Translations under genes and position numbers: made by a program
Origin: a virus
DNA length: 28,529 nucleotides
IMG/VR virus record: IMGVR_UViG_3300047553_000142
Coordinates: 1-28,529 of that record
Reading direction: 5' to 3' (one strand)
The notes under the pieces: model-generated
Told to the model about the DNA's origin: nothing
Databases searched by the model: none
The model's input: the letters and a program-made list of their open reading frames with translations, nothing else
Part shown: positions 7,946-15,806 of the stretch, in pieces
Position numbering within the stretch: position 1 is the first letter of the stretch
Layout: each line of letters begins with the position of its first letter

Positions 7946-8032
7946 ATGCCTAAAAATGAAGGCACTTGTACATCAGAACCTACTCGCACCATTGATGATG
8001 CGATAGATGAAGCAGAACTTTTACCATATTAA
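7946..8032 (+). CDS. Tiny 28-aa open frame
   Basis: A 28-aa frame (MPKNEGTCTSEPTRT... ending AELLPY) with a good TTTTGGAG ribosome site 6 nt before ATG, lying between the fibre block and the large tail gene. The product is acidic with one Cys and no membrane segment. The good start signal and tight spacing to the next gene (9 nt) support translation. It may serve mainly to couple or space translation. Function unknown. Confidence 0.5.
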   Translation: MPKNEGTCTSEPTRTIDDAIDEAELLPY

Positions 8033-8041
8033 GGAGCAGTA

Positions 8042-10012
8042 GTGGCAATTACGAGTCGTGCGCCCCACATTACCGAACGCCCAGTCATTGACTTATCAGG
8101 TTCCGTATCTCAGTATTACGAAATCACTGGTAACGCTTTTGATGTGGCTGTCGCTGGCTTGCCATTTATCATGGCAGTTACAGACTCGACACCATACCGC
8201 CGTCAGACTGCAGAGTTTCGTACACAGCGTGTTGACCAAAGCCGTGACCCAGGTGAGCAGTCGCTTTCTGGTTCTGGTTACTGGATTCGCTCTCAGTCAT
8301 CCTTCCATCTAGGGCAAGGCATCAACTATGCCGAGCCACTAGAAGGTGATGTCGAGCAGATTAAGTTCCGCTACAAGTCATCAGTAGGTATCAATCCGTG
8401 GACTGCTGGACAGATTAGCCTGCTTAAGAAAGCAACACTGCAAGAAGGTTCATCATCACGCTCTGGTGTATTTTCAACCACTATCAATGGAGCAGACTTT
8501 CTTATTAAGGTAACTGGTGCATCTACCGAAACCATCCGCGTGCTTAAGATTGCTACCGATGGCACAGAAACTACTGTATTAAATAACACTGACATTACCG
8601 AAACAATCCTTTATGGATGCATGGGCGGTAATGACTTGATGCTTGTTACACCTACAAAAGTATGGCGTTATTCTTTTGATGCAGCAAGCCCAGCGCTACA
8701 TCAAGACTACGCAATCAACACAGCCAATGCTGCATCTGCAAATATTAACTATGTAAAGCAGCGCTTTATTTTAGGGTATACAGATGTCAATAAAAATACA
8801 TTTGTATATGAACTAGCCCGCAACACTGGCTCATCAATCAACCTCAGCACGCTTACCGCTGTTAACGGAAGCACAACGCTTCCTATTAACTTCCAATTTA
8901 CTGGGGTGACAGAATCATCTGGCGCTATCTATGTAGGTGGATTCTCAGGTGATGAAGGCATGGGATTTAAGATTACTGTTGATGCTACTGGTGCGCTCAG
9001 CACTATGAGCCGTGTAATCCTTTTGCCAAAAGGTGAAAGATTAACCGCTCTTTATGGATACCTCGGCTCTTATGTAATGATTGGAACTAGCCGTGGCGTT
9101 CGTGTAGGTGTAGTGGATACAGAAAGTAATGTTACCTATGGTCCACTGGTATTTGAATCAACTGGCAATGTCTATTCATTTGCTGCTGAAAATAACTATG
9201 TATGGGCTGGAGTCAATAACTATATCGGCGGACAGTCTGGATTAGTACGCATCAATCTTGGTGCGCCATTGTCCAATGGCTCCTACGCCTACGCTACAGA
9301 TTTAGTAGCAACATCTACCACTGGTGCTGTATGGGCTGTTGCATCTTTTGATAATGGTCGCAAGGCATTTACAGTAGAAGGTTCTGGTTTATGGCTTGAA
9401 CATAAAACAGATTTAGTTGAGTCTGGAACTATTGATACTGGACTTATCCGTTTTGATACATTGGAAAACAAGGCGTGGAAGCGCTTACGCTTGCGTACTC
9501 CAGAGACATTGGAAGGAGACATCCAGATTGCAAGAGTTAAAGAAAATACTGCTGATGCGCTCACTACTGTTGGAGAAGGAACCACGGAACAGTACGATTA
9601 TGATTTGGCTGTTGTCTTTACGGATGTATCACCTGATGCTGCGTTCCGCCTTACCCTCAACCGCAACTCAACGGATGCTACGACTGGCGCTGTACTCTAT
9701 GGTTATTCCATTAAGGCTTTGCCTACACCTACTCGCGCTCGCGTTATTCAGGTACCCTTATTCTGCTTCGACAGGGAACAAGACAAACTAGGTAACCAAC
9801 TTGGCTACGAAGGCTACGCAAGACAGCGTTTAAACGCACTAGAAACTGTCGAAGGCGCGGGCGAAACAATCATTATCCAAGACTTTACCGCTGGCAATGA
9901 ACCAACAGAAGCAGTAATTGAACAAATCACATTTACCCGCACCACTCCACCTAACCGAAACTTTAGCGGATTCGGCGGAGTCATCAATGTAATCTTGAGA
10001 ACAGTGGTTTAA
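8042..10012 (+). CDS. Large beta-rich tail protein
   Basis: 656 aa from a GTG start behind AAGGAGCAGTA. The N-terminus (residues 1-130) includes DSTPYRRQTAEFRTQRVDQSRD and GSGYWIRSQSSFHLGQGINY. The middle is a series of four-stranded repeats typical of a beta-propeller (GCMGGNDLMLVTPTKVWRYSF; AENNYVWAGVNNYIGG; GLWLEHKTDL). The C-terminus (about 560-656) is a compact domain with LFCFDREQDKLGN and QITFTRTTPPNRNFSGFGG. This suits a tail nozzle or tail-tip protein of a short-tailed phage, but could be a minor tail protein. GTTTAAAC at 9828 encodes Leu-Asn, and its own stop codon lies in the copy at 10007. Confidence 0.7.
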   Translation: MAITSRAPHITERPVIDLSGSVSQYYEITGNAFDVAVAGLPFIMAVTDSTPYRRQTAEFRTQRVDQSRDPGEQSLSGSGYWIRSQSSFHLGQGINYAEPLEGDVEQIKFRYKSSVGINPWTAGQISLLKKATLQEGSSSRSGVFSTTINGADFLIKVTGASTETIRVLKIATDGTETTVLNNTDITETILYGCMGGNDLMLVTPTKVWRYSFDAASPALHQDYAINTANAASANINYVKQRFILGYTDVNKNTFVYELARNTGSSINLSTLTAVNGSTTLPINFQFTGVTESSGAIYVGGFSGDEGMGFKITVDATGALSTMSRVILLPKGERLTALYGYLGSYVMIGTSRGVRVGVVDTESNVTYGPLVFESTGNVYSFAAENNYVWAGVNNYIGGQSGLVRINLGAPLSNGSYAYATDLVATSTTGAVWAVASFDNGRKAFTVEGSGLWLEHKTDLVESGTIDTGLIRFDTLENKAWKRLRLRTPETLEGDIQIARVKENTADALTTVGEGTTEQYDYDLAVVFTDVSPDAAFRLTLNRNSTDATTGAVLYGYSIKALPTPTRARVIQVPLFCFDREQDKLGNQLGYEGYARQRLNALETVEGAGETIIIQDFTAGNEPTEAVIEQITFTRTTPPNRNFSGFGGVINVILRTVV

Positions 10013-10014
10013 AC

Positions 10015-10215
10015 ATGACACCTACAGACTGGGCTGCGCTCGCAGTCTCCATTGCTACTATCGTTGGCTTCTTTCTAGCAGCAGTCCGCTGGCTAGTTAA
10101 GCACTACCTAAGCGAACTTCGCCCCAATTCAGGCTCAAGCCTCCGCGATTCCGTTGACAGACTAGAGGAACGCGTTGACCGCATCTATGAAATCTTATGT
10201 GAACGCAACAACTAA
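10015..10215 (+). CDS. Membrane protein with coiled coil, holin-like
   Basis: 66 aa. One strong transmembrane helix (about residues 7-28, AALAVSIATIVGFFLAAVRWLV) is followed by a charged heptad helix (SLRDSVDRLEERVDRIYEIL). Size, topology and position at the head of the lysis region fit a small phage membrane protein that either is a holin or modulates one. The ATG follows immediately after the GTTTAAAC copy that supplies the stop codon of the previous gene. No classical ribosome site lies within that spacer, so reinitiation is likely. Confidence 0.7.
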   Translation: MTPTDWAALAVSIATIVGFFLAAVRWLVKHYLSELRPNSGSSLRDSVDRLEERVDRIYEILCERNN

Positions 10216-10228
10216 CTGAAAGGTTCAA

Positions 10229-11656
10229 GTGAAACTTCCCCGTTTACTTGCAGTTTGTTTTATTATATTCGGTACATCTTTTTTCTTTCCATCAGCAAAC
10301 GCAGCACAGGCTAACGCCACTGTTATATGTGCCAGGCAAGATGGAACCCAACAGTCTTTTCAAATTGGATGGGACAACAGCAACAGTTTCTTTAATGGCA
10401 GAGGGTACATCCCTCGGTTGTTCTGTGAAGGCGGATACGCACAAGGTTTTACTACCTATATTAGTGATAATCTTAGTGATTCTACTTTGGGTTATTACAA
10501 CGGCGTACCAGTAGGACCAGGGCAAACCCCAGTGCCAGCCCCTGTAGAATCTCCGACACCTACTCCTTCGCCATCGCCTTCGAGTGAGCCAAGTCCAGAG
10601 CCATCTCCAACTCCGACTGCCGAAGCATCACCTTCTGCATCGCCAAGCGAGCCTGCTCCCTCTCCTTCACCAACTGAATCTCCGTCTCCACAACCAAGTC
10701 CGAGTGATGGTTCAACTGCAACTTCCACTCCTTCACCTGAGCCTTCCATTGCTCCGACTGAGACTTCAACTGTAACGAGCAGCGATACTGCGACAGCAAC
10801 CAGCCCGCAAGAAACAACAACAGCGCCTGTAGAACCTGTCCCATCACAACCTACTCCTTCTCCCGAACCAGTACCAAGTGTACCTTCGACTCCACCTGCG
10901 GTGGAACCTGAACCTGCTCCACAGCCTGCACCAACTCCTGCACCTGAACCGCAACCTCAGCCATCTCCGCAGCCAGAGCCTGCACCTGTGCCTCAGCCAG
11001 CGCCACCTGCACCAGAACCTGCACCCGCGCCAGTGCCAGAGCCAACTCCTCCTGCGCCTGAGCCAGAGCCTGTTCCAGTGGAGCCTGAACCCCCTGCAGA
11101 AGAACCATTACCTGAACCTATCCCAGAGCCAGTACCAGAGGCGGAGGTACCACCTACCGAACCTGCTCCTGAGCCTGCGCCTGAACCCGCTCCACTTCCC
11201 GAAGAAGTTGCCGAGGTTCCAGATGAGGTTGACCCACCTGCCGTAGAACCAGTTGACGATGTTGTTGTAGACACTCCACCTACTGTAGTAGAGCCTGTTG
11301 AGGATTCTTCTCATACACCAGAGTCTACACCAGAAGTTGTCATACTGACAGAAGAAACGAACTTAGAAGAACTTGCGCCAGATACTCCAGTGGAGTTAGC
11401 CAATGGCGTGGTCCTAACAGCAGAAGTTGTTATTGCTCTTGAGTTACTAGAGAACCCAGCCGAGTTACTTGCTGAAATCTTTAGCGACCCAGGTGCAGTG
11501 ATGACTGCATTATCAAACATTGGTGCCGACATGTCTCCTGAGGAACGAGAAGAATCAGAGAAGGTAATTGTCGCTGCCGTCATTGTAGGTCAGATAGCAA
11601 CCCAATCTGCCGTATCTGCAGCAGCAGGTGCAGCAGCGATTAGAAGGAAGATATAA
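10229..11656 (+). CDS. Secreted proline-rich stalk protein in lysis region
   Basis: 475 aa from a GTG behind GAAAGG. Residues 1-25 are a clear signal peptide (basic start, hydrophobic core, SANA-A cleavage). A small globular part follows (about 26-95) with Cys34 and Cys66, which could form a disulphide. Residues about 100-360 are low-complexity Pro/Ser/Thr then Pro/Glu/Ala (PEPAPxP repeats), likely an extended wall-spanning rod. The C-terminus (about 375-475) is acidic and helical, with a hydrophobic segment near 445-467 and basic RRK at the end, so probably membrane-anchored with a cytoplasmic tail. It resembles host surface proteins more than a known lysis protein. Roles could include spanning the envelope during lysis or altering the cell surface. 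Confidence 0.75.
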   Translation: MKLPRLLAVCFIIFGTSFFFPSANAAQANATVICARQDGTQQSFQIGWDNSNSFFNGRGYIPRLFCEGGYAQGFTTYISDNLSDSTLGYYNGVPVGPGQTPVPAPVESPTPTPSPSPSSEPSPEPSPTPTAEASPSASPSEPAPSPSPTESPSPQPSPSDGSTATSTPSPEPSIAPTETSTVTSSDTATATSPQETTTAPVEPVPSQPTPSPEPVPSVPSTPPAVEPEPAPQPAPTPAPEPQPQPSPQPEPAPVPQPAPPAPEPAPAPVPEPTPPAPEPEPVPVEPEPPAEEPLPEPIPEPVPEAEVPPTEPAPEPAPEPAPLPEEVAEVPDEVDPPAVEPVDDVVVDTPPTVVEPVEDSSHTPESTPEVVILTEETNLEELAPDTPVELANGVVLTAEVVIALELLENPAELLAEIFSDPGAVMTALSNIGADMSPEEREESEKVIVAAVIVGQIATQSAVSAAAGAAAIRRKI

Positions 11657-11830
11657 ATGAAGTCTTGGTTTTCAGATGTAATCAACCAAACATGGACTTT
11701 GCTAGGCATGTTCATTGCATGGGTAGTGCTTGATGGCTCAGCAAAGACAGTCGTTGGATATGCAATCATAATTTCAAGCATCATCTGGGCTGTCACATAC
11801 AACCTAAGAAACCTAAAGGATGATGAGTGA
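11657..11830 (+). CDS. Small two-helix membrane protein (holin candidate)
   Basis: 57 aa with two hydrophobic segments (about 13-27, WTLLGMFIAWVVL; about 32-48, VVGYAIIISSIIWAVTY) separated by a short polar turn, and a charged C-terminus (RNLKDDE). This is the size and hairpin topology of class II holins. ATG follows the previous stop by one base, and its TGA overlaps the next ATG, so three lysis-region membrane genes are coupled. Which is the pore-former cannot be told from sequence. Confidence 0.65.
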   Translation: MKSWFSDVINQTWTLLGMFIAWVVLDGSAKTVVGYAIIISSIIWAVTYNLRNLKDDE

Positions 11831-12072
11831 TGGATACATTTAAAAATGTAATGATGAGAATCTTTGCTGTTATTGCAGCAGAATCTCTTGGAGTTATCGG
11901 TGCTGGCTCACTGGTAGGTATTGAAGTATGGCAAGCAGCAACACTTGCTGGTGCGCTTGGCGCAGCGCGAGTGCTTGAAGCATTAGCACGCTTCTATCTA
12001 GCAGACGGAAGCCTGACATCAGAAGAAATCAACGCAGCCTTTGCTAAGGTTGACAAGAAAGCGAGTGAATAA
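11830..12072 (+). CDS. Holin, r1t-like family candidate
   Basis: 80 aa starting at the ATG that overlaps the previous TGA (an in-frame GTG one codon earlier is possible). Two hydrophobic helices: about residues 10-30 (RIFAVIAAESLGVIGAGSLVG) and 33-52 (VWQAATLAGALGAARVLEAL), followed by a soluble tail with an EF-like acidic helix. The Ala/Gly-rich second helix with 'LAGALGAARVLEAL' is typical of actinophage holins of the r1t/LLH type. It lies immediately before the endolysin, whose ATG overlaps its stop, supporting the call. Confidence 0.75.
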   Translation: MDTFKNVMMRIFAVIAAESLGVIGAGSLVGIEVWQAATLAGALGAARVLEALARFYLADGSLTSEEINAAFAKVDKKASE

Positions 12073-12584
12073 TGGGACAGCGTGCAGACTTTATTGCAGT
12101 TGCTAAAGGAGAACTCGGAGTTATCGAGGGTCCTAAGGACAACGAAACAAAGTATGGTGCTTTCACTAAGGCAAACTTCTTGCCGTGGTGTGGGTCATTT
12201 GTTAACTGGTGTGCCAACGAAGTAGGACTAAAGATTCCTAATTGCGTATCTACAGTTGCAGGTGCTAAGGCATTTGAAAAGAAAGGACAGTGGGAGTTGG
12301 CAAGTGATACTGCTACACCACTGCCAGGAGACATCGTGTTCTTTGACTTCCCTAACGATGGTGTAGACCGCATCTCACATGTCGGTATTGTTGTTAAAGA
12401 TAATGGCGATGGAACTGTCACATGCATTGAAGGCAACACAGCACCAGATAAAAAAGGCGACCAGCGTAATGGCGGTCAAGTCTGTCTTAAGGTGCGTGCC
12501 TTCAAGAAGAAAAACGGCTCCAAACTACGCAAGTCACAAGCAGTAACAGTAGTTGGCTTTGGCAAGCCAGTGTTTAAGTCTTAA
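12072..12584 (+). CDS. Endolysin, CHAP amidase/peptidase
   Basis: 170 aa. A single CHAP-type catalytic domain: nucleophile Cys40 in LPWCGSFVNWC, GDIVFFDF at 86-93, catalytic His103 in ISHVGIVV and the acidic third residue near Glu120 in CIEGNT. It hydrolyses a peptidoglycan amide bond at lysis. No separate wall-binding domain is visible; the basic C-terminal 35 residues (FKKKNGSKLRKSQ) may help bind the wall. No signal peptide is present, so release depends on a holin. ATG overlaps the stop of the holin candidate. A 62-aa membrane protein gene follows. Confidence 0.9.
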   Translation: MGQRADFIAVAKGELGVIEGPKDNETKYGAFTKANFLPWCGSFVNWCANEVGLKIPNCVSTVAGAKAFEKKGQWELASDTATPLPGDIVFFDFPNDGVDRISHVGIVVKDNGDGTVTCIEGNTAPDKKGDQRNGGQVCLKVRAFKKKNGSKLRKSQAVTVVGFGKPVFKS

Positions 12585-12619
12585 GTAAAGGCTAAGACAC
12601 CTTAAGTAAAGGAGAAACA

Positions 12620-12808
12620 ATGGACATCAAGACACTCAAGCAAGTTGCTCTTACCTATGCTCGCGCTGCTGGCGCAGCAGTATTTGCAATGTACTTAGCG
12701 GGAGAAACAGACCCAAAGAAGTTGGCTTACGCCTTCATTGCAGGATTTGTTGGACCATGCGCTAAGTATTTCGACAAGTCAGCAAAAGAGTTTGGCTTAA
12801 AGAAGTAA
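12620..12808 (+). CDS. Small membrane protein after endolysin (holin-like)
   Basis: 62 aa behind a strong AAAGGAGAAACA ribosome site. Residues about 10-28 (ALTYARAAGAAVFAMYLAG) and 35-50 (LAYAFIAGFVGPCAKYF) are hydrophobic with a polar loop between, and the ends are lysine-rich. This topology and place suggest a second holin, antiholin or other lysis modulator. A 10-nt TTAAGTAAAG repeat occurs twice in the short leader (12582-12611). The gene ends 3 nt before a GTTTAAAC copy (12811-12818), which precedes the late terminator. Confidence 0.65.
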   Translation: MDIKTLKQVALTYARAAGAAVFAMYLAGETDPKKLAYAFIAGFVGPCAKYFDKSAKEFGLKK

Positions 12809-12822
12809 TCGTTTAAACATAG

Positions 12823-12866
12823 AAAAGACCCGCCCTGGATTTTATTTCCGAGGCGGGTCTTTTTTT
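12823..12866. terminator. Strong late terminator, probably bidirectional
   Basis: AAAAGACCCGCC (12823-12834) pairs with GGCGGGTCTTTT (12852-12863), a 12-bp stem with a 17-nt loop followed by a T-run on the + strand. On the other strand the stem is followed by TTTTCT, so it can also stop the leftward two-gene unit that ends at 12913. It separates the late unit from the region to its right. Confidence 0.9.
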
Positions 12867-12912
12867 GTTTTATATCCCGAAGCAACCTTCCCCTAATTGC
12901 TACGGAATCCTG

Positions 12913-13089
12913 TTATCCACCAGTCTTATAGAAGCCTGTCCCCTTAAAGTGTACAGCAGGTGGTGTGAATATACGCCTCATCTCTGCACCACACAAGGTG
13001 CATGGCGGGATGACATTGCTATCGGTAATGTTAAGCAGCAACTCTTGAACCACATTGCAAGAGATGCACTGGAAGTCATACTTGGGCAT
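12913..13089 (-). CDS. FmdB-like zinc ribbon protein
   Basis: 58 aa from the ATG giving MPKYDFQC; an alternative ATG three codons earlier (13098) is possible. Two CxxC knuckles (Cys8/Cys11 and Cys30/Cys33) make a zinc ribbon, and the C-terminal RRIFTPPAVHFKGTGFYKT is the signature of the FmdB/CxxC regulatory protein family. Such proteins may bind DNA or protein, but their function in phages is unknown. The start overlaps the end of the upstream gene by 14 nt, so the two are probably coupled. Confidence 0.85.
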   Translation of the reverse strand: MPKYDFQCISCNVVQELLLNITDSNVIPPCTLCGAEMRRIFTPPAVHFKGTGFYKTGG

Positions 13090-13399
13090 AGTCCTCATCC
13101 GCTGGGCAGGGTACTGTTACAAGCGCCCCGCATAGGGCGCACTCCGCATCTGTAAACCAGAGCGAAATCTCTTTTTCCTCGAACATGCACTTGACAAGGA
13201 ACAACAAACTCCCGCAAACGCAAGCGTGTGTTGGCGTGCCACGCAGGTCTAAGGACCTGCTAGGCTGTGGCTTCAACCGCTTGCGCAGTCGTTGGAGTAT
13301 TCCCTTGTTCTGCACGAACAGAGTGTACCCAGATTTTTTGTTTAAACTGTGCGACACGCCGTATTCATATCCTGTATAGAGGAGACTTTGCGAGTACAC
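13076..13399 (-). CDS. Zinc-ribbon phage protein, CVCGS/ECALCG type
   Basis: Up to 107 aa. The C-terminal half has GTPTHACVCGS...LFLVKCMFEEKEISLWFTDAECALCGALV, i.e. a CxCG knuckle and a CxxC knuckle, typical of small zinc-binding proteins of actinophages that I know only as hypothetical. The N-terminal 55 residues are basic (LQRLRKRLKPQPSR). The start is uncertain: GTG at 13399 lies in a hairpin, and later in-frame starts exist. GTTTAAAC at 13340 encodes Leu-Asn. It forms a leftward pair with the FmdB-like gene and diverges from the nuclease gene only 20 nt away. Confidence 0.7.
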   Translation of the reverse strand: MYSQSLLYTGYEYGVSHSLNKKSGYTLFVQNKGILQRLRKRLKPQPSRSLDLRGTPTHACVCGSLLFLVKCMFEEKEISLWFTDAECALCGALVTVPCPADEDYAQV

Positions 13400-13407
13400 T
13401 CCTCTAT
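13376..13407. promoter_or_regulatory. Hairpin between divergent genes
   Basis: ATAGAGGAG (13376-13384) and CTCCTCTAT (13399-13407) are exact inverted repeats around a 14-nt loop, between the leftward zinc-ribbon gene and the rightward nuclease gene. In the rightward transcript the arms hold GAGGAG, so it could mask or mimic a ribosome site; as DNA it could be an operator. Promoters for both units must lie in or beside it. A TTGTTT...TATTCA pair (13338-13367, 18-bp spacer) overlapping GTTTAAAC is a weak rightward candidate. Confidence 0.45.
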
Positions 13408-13419
13408 TGAAAGGATGAT

Positions 13420-14268
13420 ATGACTACATTAGAAAATCTCACAGGTAAGAACTACATCTCGCATAGCGCCATGACAACTTGGCTCAACTGCGGATGGAAC
13501 TACTACCTCAGTCGTGTACAAAATGTGCAGGAGAATCCATCTTACTGGCTAGTAGGTGGCAAGTCTCTCCATGTTGGTACAGAAATCTACGACTTAACCG
13601 AGGACCCTAACTTCGATTCTACTGCTGTGTTTAAACAGGAGTGGGACAAGGAGTACGCATTGGCAGCAGAAAGTGGCTTGCCTTTCAGGGCAGGTGGTCG
13701 TGCTACTAAGGCATATCCAAACAAGGAAGATGCTTCTTGGTGGTTAGACAATGGACCAAAGATGCTTGACTTCTGGGTGCAATTCCGTCAGGACAGTGGA
13801 TATAAACTGTTCCTATTCCCAGATGGCAAGCCAGCAGTTGAAACAGAACTGCTCCAAGCAGTCAACGGAGTCAACATGCGTGGGTACTTAGACCGACTCA
13901 TGGTGTCACCTGATGGTGAACTCACTGTCGTTGATATTAAAACAAGCGCTAAGGAACCAGCATCGCATACGCAGTTGGGTACTTACGCAACGCTAGTGGA
14001 GAAATCATTTGGTATTCGCCCAGTCAAGGGTGCTTACTGGATGGCGCGTACTGGGGAATTATCCGAACCCTATGACCTTTCTCATTACACTGAACAACGC
14101 CTCGGCGTGCAAGTAGCAGGGTTCAAGACGGCTGTAGAGAACAACATCTTCATCCCGAACCCAGGCTTCATGTGTGGTACCTGCTCAGTAAATGCAGCGT
14201 GCTATGCAGTCAACGGCAAGGACTCACACAAATATCCCGAACTAACAGGAAGCGAAGAAAATGTCTAA
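13420..14268 (+). CDS. RecB/Cas4-like PD-(D/E)XK exonuclease
   Basis: 282 aa behind GAAAGGATGAT. Nuclease motifs: Glu143 region, Asp158 in RGYLDRL, Asp172 and Lys174 in VVDIKTS, and the QLGTY motif (185-189) that marks RecB/AddB/Cas4 nucleases. Cys24 (WLNCGWNYY) plus Cys252, Cys255 and Cys261 (CGTCSVNAAC) would complete a Cas4/AddB-type 4Fe-4S cluster. It is probably an ssDNA or end-resecting exonuclease for phage recombination/replication. It opens the rightward DNA-metabolism unit and overlaps the next gene by 8 nt. GTTTAAAC at 13629 encodes Phe-Lys. Confidence 0.85.
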   Translation: MTTLENLTGKNYISHSAMTTWLNCGWNYYLSRVQNVQENPSYWLVGGKSLHVGTEIYDLTEDPNFDSTAVFKQEWDKEYALAAESGLPFRAGGRATKAYPNKEDASWWLDNGPKMLDFWVQFRQDSGYKLFLFPDGKPAVETELLQAVNGVNMRGYLDRLMVSPDGELTVVDIKTSAKEPASHTQLGTYATLVEKSFGIRPVKGAYWMARTGELSEPYDLSHYTEQRLGVQVAGFKTAVENNIFIPNPGFMCGTCSVNAACYAVNGKDSHKYPELTGSEENV

Positions 14269-14677
14269 CTCAAACGAAGCACCATTTCAGATTAACCTCA
14301 AGACCCCTGGTGGCACACTTCTAAATATCCGAGCATGGACAGAGCAGGAACTCGACATCTACATTGATGCACTGAAACTCCGCGCTCCAGACATTAAGGA
14401 ACTTGAAGAAGTAATCAACGCGAGTGGTCAACTCAATGCTGCAGTTAACAACCTACAGGCTGCTGGTTTAAACCCAACACCTGTTGCTCCACCTGCTCCA
14501 CCTGCACATAACTATGCACCAGCACCTGCTGCTGCACCTGTTGCTGGCTCACCAGTATGCAGCCACGGAACTCCTATGCGCTTTGTACCTGCTGGTATCA
14601 GCAAGGCTGGCAAGCCATATAAGTCCTTCTATGCATGCGCTCAGCCAAGAGAGTCTGCTTGCAGCGATAAGGCTTAG
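14261..14677 (+). CDS. Zinc-ribbon protein with Pro/Ala linker (replication-associated)
   Basis: 138 aa. Residues 1-65 form a helical/beta N-terminal domain (FQINLKTPGGTLLNIRAWTEQEL). Residues about 70-100 are a flexible Pro/Ala linker. The C-terminus is a zinc ribbon, VCSHGTPMRFVPAGISKAGKPYKSFYACAQP...C (Cys/His then Cys...Cys). The 'C.HG.M....GISK.GKPY..FYAC' pattern recurs in actinophage proteins next to RecB-like nucleases and may bind single-stranded DNA. That role is inference. GTTTAAAC at 14466 encodes Leu-Asn. It overlaps the nuclease gene by 8 nt. Confidence 0.75.
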   Translation: MSNSNEAPFQINLKTPGGTLLNIRAWTEQELDIYIDALKLRAPDIKELEEVINASGQLNAAVNNLQAAGLNPTPVAPPAPPAHNYAPAPAAAPVAGSPVCSHGTPMRFVPAGISKAGKPYKSFYACAQPRESACSDKA

Positions 14678-14679
14678 TA

Positions 14680-15459
14680 GTGCGCCTGCTTTCTCGCGCT
14701 ATTAAGACTGCTTCGCAGGGGGGTGCCACAGTTCCTATCGTGTGGCGCTCTCTTGCAGAGCAGCAAATCATGTTTAGACATGGTGAAGTGTCAATGATTG
14801 CTGGTCCTCCTGGGGCTGGTAAATCTACATTTGCATTATCGCTTGCGGTACATGCGAAAGTTCCTACCCTTTATATCTCTGCTGATACACACTCACACAC
14901 AATGAGTTTGCGTTTGCTTGCGATGCTCACTGGTAAACCACAACAAGAGGTTGAGCCATTGATGGAAATGGATAGAGACTGGGCAGCACAGATGTTAAAG
15001 CCTGCCGACCACATTATGTGGGAGTTCGATTCAGCACCAACACTTAAGGATGTAGAGGATGCAGTCCTCGCAGCCCGCGAGCGCCTCGGTGAAGATGTCA
15101 AGATGATTGTCCTAGACAACGCAGTTGATGTCACACTCGATGGTCAAGATGAGTGGGGTGGTTTGCGTACTCTCATGCGTGAACTTAAATGGTGGGCGCG
15201 TGAGACTGGTGCAGCAGTAATTGTCTGTCACCATACAAGCGAAGGTGTACAAGGTAACCCTTGCCCGCCACGCTCTGCACTGCATGGCAAGGTAGCCCAG
15301 ACTCCTTCGTTAATCCTTACGATTCACGGACAGTTAGCATCAATGGGTGTGTGTGCAGTTAAGAATAGATACGGACCAGCCGATGCAATGGGTGCATCCC
15401 CTGTATGGCTGTCGTATAACCCAGCAAGTATGTCTATCCTAGACATGCCACAAGCGTAG
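14680..15459 (+). CDS. RecA/DnaB-type P-loop ATPase (helicase or recombinase)
   Basis: 259 aa from a GTG two bases after the preceding stop. Walker A GPPGAGKST at 42-50; a downstream YISADTHSHTM segment resembles the DnaB/RepA-like helicase motif; Walker B-like MIVLDN near residue 145; and a sensor-like AAVIVCHHT. The length fits a single RecA-fold hexameric helicase core (AAA_25/RepA-like) without a primase-interaction domain. With the CHC2 and TOPRIM genes downstream, it is the likely replicative helicase. No GTTTAAAC occurs in this gene or the next, the largest gap (14473-16041) in the array. Confidence 0.85.
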   Translation: MRLLSRAIKTASQGGATVPIVWRSLAEQQIMFRHGEVSMIAGPPGAGKSTFALSLAVHAKVPTLYISADTHSHTMSLRLLAMLTGKPQQEVEPLMEMDRDWAAQMLKPADHIMWEFDSAPTLKDVEDAVLAARERLGEDVKMIVLDNAVDVTLDGQDEWGGLRTLMRELKWWARETGAAVIVCHHTSEGVQGNPCPPRSALHGKVAQTPSLILTIHGQLASMGVCAVKNRYGPADAMGASPVWLSYNPASMSILDMPQA

Positions 15460-15467
15460 GAGATTAA

Positions 15468-15806
15468 ATGAGTAATCAAGATTGGGAACTGATTGAAGTG
15501 TCCAATGCTGGTGATGTAGATGGTAGTCAATTCCCTGATGCTATCTCCGTACCAACAAAGACTATGCACATTGATATGAAAGCACAGTTGTTATTTATTC
15601 CGAAGAAGTATTCAATTACAGTGGGGTGGAAAGCGTATGTTTGGCAAAAGAAAGAAAGTGGGGCGTTCAAAGACCTCAACGAAGAAGAATACCAACGACT
15701 CCTTGAGTCAGGCACTGTCGCTTACGCCAGAGAAACTGATGGAGATTCTGGAAACAGCACCGCTACCAGCGGAAATCAAGCAAGCACTGATTCAGGAACT
15801 GCCTGA
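15468..15806 (+). CDS. Unknown protein, C-terminus overprinted
   Basis: 112 aa behind a good TAGGAGATTAA site. Residues 1-95 look like a folded beta domain (ISVPTKTMHIDMKAQLLFIP, YSITVGWKAYVWQKKESG) ending in a helix (LNEEEYQRLLESGTVAYARE). Residues 92-112 are Ser/Thr/Gly/Asp-rich low complexity. The gene runs 170 nt into the next frame. I do not recognise the family. Its place between a helicase-like ATPase and a glycosyltransferase does not settle a role. Confidence 0.7.
   Translation: MSNQDWELIEVSNAGDVDGSQFPDAISVPTKTMHIDMKAQLLFIPKKYSITVGWKAYVWQKKESGAFKDLNEEEYQRLLESGTVAYARETDGDSGNSTATSGNQASTDSGTA

Noticed and set aside
10495-11274. Long minus-strand and alternate-frame reading frames across the proline-rich gene
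   Set aside because: Pro/Glu/Ser codon repeats give Gly/Ser/Val-rich or Leu/Gln-rich shadows in other frames; no start signals or family motifs.
12865-13155. Plus-strand 96-aa frame opposite the zinc-ribbon genes
   Set aside because: The minus strand encodes a clear FmdB zinc ribbon here; the plus frame has no motif and begins inside terminator flank.
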